Positions 1 through 5,268 of a stretch of 5,268 bases of DNA are shown here, one piece after another. Origin of the DNA: Bdellovibrionales bacterium (GTDB taxonomy: Bacteria > Bdellovibrionota > Bdellovibrionia > Bdellovibrionales > UBA1609); assembly GCA_020435025.1 (NCBI GenBank), contig JAGRAG010000244.1:1-5268 (forward strand), written 5' to 3'. The notes under the pieces were generated by a model. It saw only the letters and a program-made list of their open reading frames with translations, was not told where the DNA came from and searched no databases. The translations under genes were made by a program, and so were the position numbers. The first letter of the stretch is position 1. Each line of letters opens with the position of its first letter.

Positions 1-38
1 AAATTAAAGGGTTCCGTTTGTCTGCCGTTTAATGACAT
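1..38 (-). CDS. Possible start of the next gene (partial, runs off the window)
   Basis: Directly after the purF TAA is an ATG (38-36) that opens a frame reading MSLNGRQTEPFN with no stop before the window edge. Zero-gap TAA-ATG junctions fit this operon's packing. There is no clear Shine-Dalgarno: the nearest purine-rich run, GGAA around 54-57, is too far away. Twelve open codons is also well within chance. I do not recognise the residues. It may equally be plain downstream sequence. Confidence 0.2.
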   Translation of the reverse strand, partial: MSLNGRQTEPFN

Positions 39-1418
39 TTAGTCTAGATAGAGTTCCGTTGGATAAGGAGTTCCAAAACAAGCCGCGCAGAATCCACGTT
101 CACCGGCTTGAACCGAACTCATCAGGCCTTCCATAGAAAGATAGGCTAATGAATCCGCTCCGACAAACTGACAGATCTCATCCACTGATTTTTGGTTGGC
201 TATCAACTGATCTGTCTCAGGAGTATCAACCCCGTAATAACAACTGGCTTTTGTGGGAGGTGCGGCGATCCGCATATGCACTTTCCTGGCGCCAGCGGCT
301 CGAATCAGAGCAATGATCTTTCTGCTCGTGGTTCCGCGAACAATGGAATCGTCAACAATCACCACATCCTTTCCACGAATCAACTCACTTTGGGGGTTCA
401 ATTTAATCTTTACTCCAAAGCTACGAATGGACTGACTGGGTTGAATAAAGGTTCGGCCTATGTAGTGATTCCGGATGATACCAAATTCAAAAGGAATGCC
501 GCTTTCTTCGCTATAACCAATCGCTGCCGGAACACCACTATCAGGCACTGGAATCACCATGTCAGCAGAGATAGGATTCTCACGAGCCAGATAGCGACCC
601 ATTTCCTTCCGCGATTCGTAGACGCCGATTCCAAAGACTTTCGAGTCAGGTCGAGAAAAGTATACATGTTCGAAAATACAAAAAGCACTCTTCTGCTCTG
701 TCGCAAACCTAACTGAGTGTTCGCCCGTTTCATCCACCCAAAAGATCTCACCTGGTTCAATATCCCGGACAAACTTGGCGCCAATAAGATCGAAAGCGCA
801 AGTTTCAGATGCAATCACCACCGAATGTCCTCCATCATCTAAGGGCCTGTGGCCAATGGATAGGGGGCGAAAGCCTTTAGGGTCTCGAAAAGCGACCAAT
901 TTATCTTGGGTCAACAACACTACTGAGTAGGCCCCGTCCATTCTGATAGCTTCTTCTTTGATGCATTCAATAATATCTTGTTTTGGACTTCTGGCAATCA
1001 GATGCAAAAAACTTTCAGTGTCATTTGTTCCTTGAAATATAGCGCCTGATTTCTTTAGTTCATCACGAATTCGATCCGAATTAACGACATTGCCGTTATG
1101 AGCTATCGCCACAGGACCATTGAACAACTGAGCCGTGAGGGGCTGAGTGTTGGTAAGAGCATTGCCTCCCGTGGTTGAGTATCGGCAGTGGCCAATCCCC
1201 ATTTCTCCTTTTAAACGAACCAACTCTTCTTCTGGGAAAACTTCTCCAACAAGTCCAAGGCCTTTGTGATGAATGTGCTTGCCATTTTTGCAAGTCACAA
1301 TTCCTGTTGATTCTTGTCCCCTGTGCTGTTGGGCGTAGAGACCCAAATATGCCATACGTCCGGCTTCAGGGTCTCCATAAACTCCAAATACAGCACACTC
1401 CTCATGCCAATGTTTCAA
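39..1418 (-). CDS. purF: Amidophosphoribosyltransferase (glutamine PRPP amidotransferase), Fe-S and propeptide type
   Basis: PurF catalyses the committing step of purine synthesis, making 5-phosphoribosylamine from PRPP and glutamine. The 459-residue product has an N-terminal Ntn-type glutaminase domain. A seven-residue leader (MKHWHEE) precedes Cys8, the expected nucleophile once the leader is removed. Next come HRGQEST at 32-38, GHCRYST at 76-82 and HNGN at 107-110. The C-terminal phosphoribosyltransferase domain has SRPDS at 255-259, GRTFIQPSQ at 321-329 and the PRPP loop VIVDDSIVRGTTS at 353-365. Cys247, Cys393, Cys444 and Cys447 (FCAACF) match the four 4Fe-4S ligands of the B. subtilis enzyme, which the E. 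coli enzyme lacks. The start is TTG at 1418-1416 inside the end of purL, with GGGAG 7 nt upstream. In related enzymes purine nucleotides inhibit activity. It ends with TAA at 41-39. Confidence 0.97.
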   Translation of the reverse strand: MKHWHEECAVFGVYGDPEAGRMAYLGLYAQQHRGQESTGIVTCKNGKHIHHKGLGLVGEVFPEEELVRLKGEMGIGHCRYSTTGGNALTNTQPLTAQLFNGPVAIAHNGNVVNSDRIRDELKKSGAIFQGTNDTESFLHLIARSPKQDIIECIKEEAIRMDGAYSVVLLTQDKLVAFRDPKGFRPLSIGHRPLDDGGHSVVIASETCAFDLIGAKFVRDIEPGEIFWVDETGEHSVRFATEQKSAFCIFEHVYFSRPDSKVFGIGVYESRKEMGRYLARENPISADMVIPVPDSGVPAAIGYSEESGIPFEFGIIRNHYIGRTFIQPSQSIRSFGVKIKLNPQSELIRGKDVVIVDDSIVRGTTSRKIIALIRAAGARKVHMRIAAPPTKASCYYGVDTPETDQLIANQKSVDEICQFVGADSLAYLSMEGLMSSVQAGERGFCAACFGTPYPTELYLD

Positions 1419-3612
1419 AATGTTTCTCCCATGAGCTTGTCGAACACTTTTGCAGTTCGCTCACTTTGATCCTAAAAATGCCTTCAACCTCAAGATCCTC
1501 GCCACCAACTACACCCAGGCGTTGAATTGACCAGCTTTCTTTTGTCATTGATGACCACTCTTTTAAAAGGAGGTCTGGTTCAGGAGTCTCTACAATCACC
1601 TCATAGAGAACCTCTCCAAAGCAGGCCGTACTCAAAGATGAATACCTTTCGACTCGATCGCCTAAACTCACTCGAACGCCCATTCCTTGAAGGGACATTT
1701 TTGCTAGCGTACCTACGAGGCCAAATTTACCAACAACTCTCGTCGCTGTCACAAACTCTTTACTACCAAGTGATGTCATCGCTTTCGTAAATTGAGCCAG
1801 CTCTTTTGGATCGATTTCTCCAAATCCAGCTAGTGCGTCTCCTTCACATTCAGCCATTTGACCATTGAATGTAAGCTGTGAACAGGTCAGGAGAAAGACT
1901 TCGTCTCCAGGTTCGGTAAAATGGTCGGCCGGAATCTCGTAAATGGTCTTTCTCAAACCGACAACTCCCGTCGAGGGAGTTGAGGTGACATTTTTATCAC
2001 CCGTTTCATTATAAAGGCTGACATTACCACTAATAACTGGAGTATCTAAAGACTCACACATTTGGCTCATTGCTTCGACAGCGGCAACAAACTCAGTCAT
2101 CAATTCTGGCTTTTCTGGATTTCCAAAGTTCAAACAATCCGTAATTGCTAATGGCTCAAACCCTTTAATAGCTAACTGCAGTGCCGGATAAGCCACAGAA
2201 TCCATCCCTCCTTGGGCAGCATCTAAACGCATCACATACGGACGACATCCAAGAACCAAACCCAAACCCCGCTGGGAGTCGGGCAATCGCAATATTCCGA
2301 CTGTCTGCGAACAGTCCCAATGAGTTTGGCCGCCCACTCGCTGATCATACTGTTCATAGACCCAATTTTTTCCACCGCCTCGAATATCACTCAAGAGGGT
2401 TTTCAAACGTGTCACGACTTCTTGATTTTCATTGCTCCAAGTGATTTCCGCAAGGCTGGGCTTTTGATATTTTGGACTCCAAGGATCATAAGGGCGCTGA
2501 TACAAAGGGGCGTTTTCTACTAAAATATCAGGATCCATTGAGGCGATCTTCTCTCCGTGCCAAAACAGATCCACCGTTTTTCCAGGCTGAACCTCGCCAA
2601 TCACGGCAGCATCTAAGTCCCATTTTTCAAATACCTTTTTTAAGGCAGGAAAGTTATCGGGATTGCAAGTCAGAAGCATTCTCTCTTGAGACTCGGAAAG
2701 AAGGATCTCTTCGGGTGTGATTCCTTGATCCCGAATCGGCACCTCATCCAAACGCATGACAAATCCCACCCCCGCTTTAGAGGCCATTTCAAATGCTGAA
2801 CTCGTTAATCCTGCCGCCCCCATGTCTTGAATGGACTCCACCAATCCCTCTTTCATCACTTCTAGACAACTTTCAATAAGTAGTTTCTCGAAAAAAGGAT
2901 CACCAATCTGGACCGTGGGCTTTTTGCTCTCATCCCCCTCTTCAAAGGACTCACTCGCCATACTGGCCCCATGAACTCCATCACGTCCCGTTTTCGCGCC
3001 TACATAGACAACAAACTGCCCAGGCTCCGCACTTTTGGAGGTAAAAACCGCCTCCCCTGGACGAAACAATCCAAGAGCTAGAGCGTTCACCAAAATATTT
3101 CCGTTATAACTCGAATTAAACTCCGTCTGCCCCGTCAGCATCGGAACACCAACACAGTTTCCATAAGAAGAAATTCCCTCAACGACACCATCCACTAAGT
3201 GGGACATTCGATCGGCCTTGGGCGAACCAAAACAAAGATAATTGGCCAACGCCACTGGGCGTGCGCCCATAGTGAATATGTCACGTAAAATGCCACCCAC
3301 TCCGGTCGCAGCTCCTTGGACAGGTGAGATAAAGCTGGGATGATTGTGCGACTCCATCTTAAACGCCACCCGCTCACCTTCTCCAAGATCAATCACTCCG
3401 GCGTTTTCGCCAAAGCTTTCCAATACTCTCGAATTGCTGGAATAAAACTTTTTAAGATGCACCTTGGAGCTCTTATAACTGCAATGTTCACTCCACAAGG
3501 CAGAAAACAAGGCCCACTCCACACCCTCTGGAGGGCGACCTAAAACCTCATTGATTTTCTGGTACTCCTCATTTGAAATTCGGTAGATTTTTAATTTCTG
3601 CTGTAAATCCAA
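1402..3612 (-). CDS. purL: FGAM synthetase large subunit PurL (small-PurL type)
   Basis: PurL is the ATP-dependent synthetase subunit that converts FGAR to FGAM using ammonia supplied by PurQ. At 736 residues it is the short form (B. subtilis-like, about 740), not the roughly 1,300-residue E. coli form with its own glutaminase domain. This agrees with the separate purS and purQ beside it. Motifs in order: WSEHCSYKSSK at 40-50 (with the family's catalytic His, here 43), ESHNHPS at 87-93, GAATGVGG at 100-107, GAKTGRDGVHGA at 205-216, IQDMGAAGLTSS at 261-272, LSESQERML at 305-313, VYEQYDQ at 418-424, LNFGNPEKPE at 494-503 and SGNVSLYNE at 528-536. These cover the two tandem AIRS-like halves. The start is TTG at 3612-3610 with AGGAG 6 nt upstream. 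It follows purQ by 21 nt and overlaps purF by 17 nt. No frame damage is seen. Confidence 0.97.
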   Translation of the reverse strand: MDLQQKLKIYRISNEEYQKINEVLGRPPEGVEWALFSALWSEHCSYKSSKVHLKKFYSSNSRVLESFGENAGVIDLGEGERVAFKMESHNHPSFISPVQGAATGVGGILRDIFTMGARPVALANYLCFGSPKADRMSHLVDGVVEGISSYGNCVGVPMLTGQTEFNSSYNGNILVNALALGLFRPGEAVFTSKSAEPGQFVVYVGAKTGRDGVHGASMASESFEEGDESKKPTVQIGDPFFEKLLIESCLEVMKEGLVESIQDMGAAGLTSSAFEMASKAGVGFVMRLDEVPIRDQGITPEEILLSESQERMLLTCNPDNFPALKKVFEKWDLDAAVIGEVQPGKTVDLFWHGEKIASMDPDILVENAPLYQRPYDPWSPKYQKPSLAEITWSNENQEVVTRLKTLLSDIRGGGKNWVYEQYDQRVGGQTHWDCSQTVGILRLPDSQRGLGLVLGCRPYVMRLDAAQGGMDSVAYPALQLAIKGFEPLAITDCLNFGNPEKPELMTEFVAAVEAMSQMCESLDTPVISGNVSLYNETGDKNVTSTPSTGVVGLRKTIYEIPADHFTEPGDEVFLLTCSQLTFNGQMAECEGDALAGFGEIDPKELAQFTKAMTSLGSKEFVTATRVVGKFGLVGTLAKMSLQGMGVRVSLGDRVERYSSLSTACFGEVLYEVIVETPEPDLLLKEWSSMTKESWSIQRLGVVGGEDLEVEGIFRIKVSELQKCSTSSWEKHFETLA
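1426..1430 (-). promoter_or_regulatory. Ribosome binding site of purF
   Basis: GGGAG on the minus strand lies inside the last codons of purL, 7 nt before the purF TTG at 1418. An ATG at 1432-1430 overlaps this site but is in a different frame from purF, so TTG is the supported start. The purL stop lies 17 nt downstream, which favours coupled translation. Confidence 0.7.
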
Positions 3613-3618
3613 TTTAGA

Positions 3619-3623
3619 CTCCT
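3619..3623 (-). promoter_or_regulatory. Ribosome binding site of purL
   Basis: AGGAG on the minus strand, followed by the 6-nt spacer TCTAAA, precedes the TTG start of purL at 3612. It lies in the 21-nt gap after the purQ stop and supports TTG as the true start. Confidence 0.75.
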
Positions 3624-3633
3624 AAAAGGTTCT

Positions 3634-4281
3634 TTATGAAAGCATTGTGCTAAAAAAGTCGACGCCATCTTCACCACCCATCCAGTCAAACATGGCACGT
3701 TCCGGATGAGGCATCAGGCCTGCCACATTTTTCTGAGCGTTTAAAACACCTGCAATATCATCCACCGATCCATTCGGGTTTTCATCATAAGTCCACCAGA
3801 CTTGATCGTTATCCCATAAGGCCTTCCCCTCATCTTGACTGATAAAATAACGACCCTCTCCATGAGCGATGGGAAGTACCGCATGAGATCGACTCTTATA
3901 ATTTCCCGTCCACTGAGATTGAGTGCTTTGAAGCTTCAAAGAACTCCATTTGTCAATAAACCGGAGCGAGTTATTTTTTAACAAAGCTCCTGGCAACAGA
4001 CCACTTTCACAAAGAACTTGAAACCCATTACAGATTCCTAAAACAGGAATCCCTTTATCGGCAGCCTCTTGCACGGAACTCATCACCGGACTTTTTGCCG
4101 CCAAAGCCCCACATCGAAGATAGTCTCCATAACTGAATCCGCCAGGAAGGACGATTCCCCGATAGGGGCTCAGATCGTAACGATCCTGATACCAAAGCCA
4201 CTCCGGCTCCAATCCAACTGATTCGACCGCCTGCCAAACATCACGATCACAATTGGTGCCTAAAAAACGAACGATCCTTAT
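3634..4281 (-). CDS. purQ: FGAM synthetase glutaminase subunit PurQ, apparent ATA start
   Basis: PurQ is the class I glutamine amidotransferase subunit that hydrolyses glutamine and delivers ammonia to PurL. Read from an ATA codon at 4281-4279 it has 215 residues, near the usual length (about 220-230). It begins (M)RIVRFLGTNCDRDVW, matching the conserved PurQ N-terminus that ends in a GxNCD motif. Further motifs are LPGGFSYGDYLRCGA (about 45-59), the nucleophile elbow GICNGFQ with Cys84, PIAHGEGR (about 137-144), and the catalytic pair His192 and Glu194 in MPHPER. No ATG, GTG or TTG lies in frame between the upstream TGA (4296-4294) and a TTG at 4212. Starting at that TTG would remove 23 conserved residues. 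AAGGAG at 4294-4289 lies 7 nt from the ATA, which is ideal spacing. The function is certain. The start is inferred and could reflect a point mutation or sequencing error of ATG. Confidence 0.93.
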   Translation of the reverse strand: MRIVRFLGTNCDRDVWQAVESVGLEPEWLWYQDRYDLSPYRGIVLPGGFSYGDYLRCGALAAKSPVMSSVQEAADKGIPVLGICNGFQVLCESGLLPGALLKNNSLRFIDKWSSLKLQSTQSQWTGNYKSRSHAVLPIAHGEGRYFISQDEGKALWDNDQVWWTYDENPNGSVDDIAGVLNAQKNVAGLMPHPERAMFDWMGGEDGVDFFSTMLS

Positions 4282-4285
4282 TTTT

Positions 4286-4528
4286 TTACTCCTTCAGGGC
4301 CTCGATCTCATAAGTTTCAACCAGAGGATTGTACAAAACAAACTCCGCAACCTCTTTCGCCTTTTTCTGAGCCTCTTCCATAGAGTTGGTGTCAAACTCC
4401 AACTCCACAAATCGGCCCACACGACAAGAGTTTAAGGTGATTCCATGATGTTCTAAAGTTTTAGCAACCGCACGACCTTGAGAATCTAAGACTTCTTTTC
4501 TCGGTAAAACTCTGACACCTACTTTCAT
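4286..4528 (-). CDS. purS: FGAM synthetase small subunit PurS
   Basis: PurS is the small bridging subunit of three-part FGAM synthetase. In characterised systems a PurS dimer holds PurQ and PurL together so that ammonia can pass between them. The 80-residue product matches the usual size (about 80-85). It opens MKVGVRVLPRKEVLDSQG, which fits the typical PurS start with VLDxQG (here 13-18), followed by VGRFVELEF at 37-45 and LYNPLVETYEIE at 65-76. I chose the ATG at 4528-4526 because it lies where family members begin, overlaps the purC stop as ATGA, and has GGGAG at 4541-4537 with an 8-nt spacer. A TTG 15 bases upstream (4543) would add MGERD, but it sits on top of that ribosome binding site. 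The gene ends GAG TAA, and its last codons supply the purQ Shine-Dalgarno. Confidence 0.95.
   Translation of the reverse strand: MKVGVRVLPRKEVLDSQGRAVAKTLEHHGITLNSCRVGRFVELEFDTNSMEEAQKKAKEVAEFVLYNPLVETYEIEALKE
4289..4294 (-). promoter_or_regulatory. Ribosome binding site pointing to the purQ ATA start
   Basis: AAGGAG on the minus strand overlaps the last two sense codons of purS (AAG GAG). It is followed by the spacer TAAAAAA (7 nt) and then ATA at 4281. This is the strongest local evidence that initiation happens at the ATA rather than at the far downstream TTG (4212) or the ATC at 4275, which would be 13 nt away. The spacer contains the purS stop codon, so ribosomes finishing purS end up directly over the purQ start. 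Confidence 0.7.
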
Positions 4529-5262
4529 ATCTCTTTCTCCCAACGATTTTGCATCCGTCGATGCACCTCTTGATAATACTCTTCTACATTTCCCAAATCG
4601 CGACGAAAACGATCTTTATCCATTTTTTCGCCCGTCTTCATATCCCAAAGCCGACAGCTGTCAGGAGTGATCTCATCCCCTAACTGCAACCTGCCATCCG
4701 ATGTTCGACCAAACTCCAGTTTAAAATCAACTAATTGAATATCCAAAGCTGCAAAGAATTCCGTGAGCAGCTGATCGATCTTTAACGCGGACGATTTCAG
4801 TTCGTCCAGCTCCTCTTGTCTGGAGACCACTTTCATCATCAAAGCTTGATCATCGCTCATGAAGGGGTCTGCCAACTCATCGTTTTTGTAGTAAAACTCC
4901 ACCAAGGGTTGAGCCAGAGGTCGTCCTTCCTCAATTCCAAACTTCTTAGCTGTGGAGCCAGCTAAAATATTTCGAACCACCACTTCAGCAGGAATGATCG
5001 TCAATTTTCGACAAACCATTTCCGAATCACTTAAAGAGGCTTGCAAATGGGTTTGTACACCATGTTTTTCTAAATATTTAAAAATTAAGGTTGTCATCCG
5101 ACAATTTAAAGAGCCTTTGCCTTCGAAAGAGCCCTTTTTCAGAGCATTAAAGGCCGTTAAGCTGTCCTTGTACTCCAGCCATACCAATTCCGACTGATTG
5201 GTCACCCGAAAAATTCGCTTGGCTTTTCCTTCATATAAAAATTCCCCTTTTTGGTAGTCCAT
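4525..5262 (-). CDS. purC: SAICAR synthetase (phosphoribosylaminoimidazole-succinocarboxamide synthase)
   Basis: This cytosolic enzyme condenses CAIR with L-aspartate, using ATP, to make SAICAR in IMP synthesis. The 245-residue product is close to the usual bacterial length (about 240) and shows the family signatures in order: LYEGKAK at 9-15 (nucleotide-binding loop), YKDSLTAFN at 31-39, GKG at 48-50, VVVRNILAGS at 94-103, EFYYKND at 122-128, DFKLEFG at 179-185, GDEITPDSCR at 195-204 and KDRFRRDLG at 216-224. It starts at ATG (5262-5260). Only six bases of leader (GGATAG) lie in the window, so the ribosome binding site and any promoter or attenuator cannot be judged. Its TGA overlaps the purS ATG as ATGA, which suggests translational coupling. 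It is the first pur gene visible here, but the operon may begin upstream. The identification is firm. Confidence 0.97.
   Translation of the reverse strand: MDYQKGEFLYEGKAKRIFRVTNQSELVWLEYKDSLTAFNALKKGSFEGKGSLNCRMTTLIFKYLEKHGVQTHLQASLSDSEMVCRKLTIIPAEVVVRNILAGSTAKKFGIEEGRPLAQPLVEFYYKNDELADPFMSDDQALMMKVVSRQEELDELKSSALKIDQLLTEFFAALDIQLVDFKLEFGRTSDGRLQLGDEITPDSCRLWDMKTGEKMDKDRFRRDLGNVEEYYQEVHRRMQNRWEKEI
4537..4541 (-). promoter_or_regulatory. Ribosome binding site of purS
   Basis: GGGAG on the minus strand lies 8 nt before the purS ATG at 4528, inside the end of purC. It favours that ATG over the upstream TTG at 4543, whose first codons would overlap the site. Confidence 0.7.
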
Positions 5263-5268
5263 CTATCC

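Noticed and set aside
192..716. A plus-strand open frame of 174 codons antisense to purF, plus several others of 60-116 codons across the window.
   Set aside because: They lie wholly opposite strongly conserved pur genes, have no recognisable motifs, and look like by-products of codon bias on the coding strand.
3613..3633. A possible hairpin (CCT-TTT-AGG) in the purQ-purL gap that could hide the purL ribosome site.
   Set aside because: Only three base pairs can form, with mismatches beyond, so it is too weak to act as a terminator or switch.
3634..4212. A 192-residue PurQ starting at the TTG at 4212.
   Set aside because: It lacks the conserved N-terminal strand and GTNCD motif, which are intact and in frame just upstream, and it ignores the well-placed Shine-Dalgarno at 4294-4289.
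4286..4311. A purS-purQ fusion by +1 frameshift near the A7 run, or a purQ start at the ATG at 4311 with readthrough of TGA.
   Set aside because: The purS TAA comes before the A run, so slippage there cannot bypass it, and GAG has no good +1 re-pairing. The ATG at 4311 meets TGA after five codons. Simple initiation at ATA after AAGGAG needs fewer assumptions.
4286..4543. An 85-residue PurS starting at the TTG at 4543.
   Set aside because: The extra MGERD is not typical of PurS and its codons overlap the ribosome site. The ATG at 4528 fits the family start and the ATGA junction.

Overview
The window holds one tightly packed operon, read entirely on the minus strand, for the early and middle steps of de novo purine (IMP) biosynthesis. 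In transcription order, from high to low coordinates, it runs purC, purS, purQ, purL, purF. All five identities rest on family motifs read directly in the translations. There is no RNA gene, mobile element, CRISPR array or convincing terminator, and no gene-free stretch longer than about 40 bases.

PurF makes phosphoribosylamine from PRPP and glutamine, the committing step. PurS, PurQ and PurL together form the three-subunit FGAM synthetase: PurQ releases ammonia from glutamine, PurL carries out the ATP-dependent amidation of FGAR, and PurS bridges the two. PurC joins aspartate to CAIR to give SAICAR. Genes for the other steps (purD, N/T, M, E/K, B, H) are not in the window and could lie beyond either edge.

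Junctions, from high to low coordinates: purC and purS overlap by ATGA; purS and purQ are 4 nt apart; purQ and purL are 21 nt apart; purL and purF overlap by 17 nt. Each internal gene has a clear Shine-Dalgarno-like purine run. Start codons are ATG for purC and purS, TTG for purL and purF, and apparently the very rare ATA for purQ. No ATG, GTG or TTG lies in frame ahead of the conserved PurQ N-terminus. This is the main oddity in an otherwise ordinary region.

The organism is a bacterium with moderate, slightly AT-leaning base composition. The small PurL plus PurS/PurQ arrangement and the Fe-S-type PurF with a propeptide exclude the E. coli-like gammaproteobacterial set. The gene order matches the Bacillus pur operon core, but the proteins do not look specifically firmicute. 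A Bdellovibrio-like or other former-deltaproteobacterial lineage is my guess from the feel of the proteins, with low confidence. I found no novel multi-gene system here.
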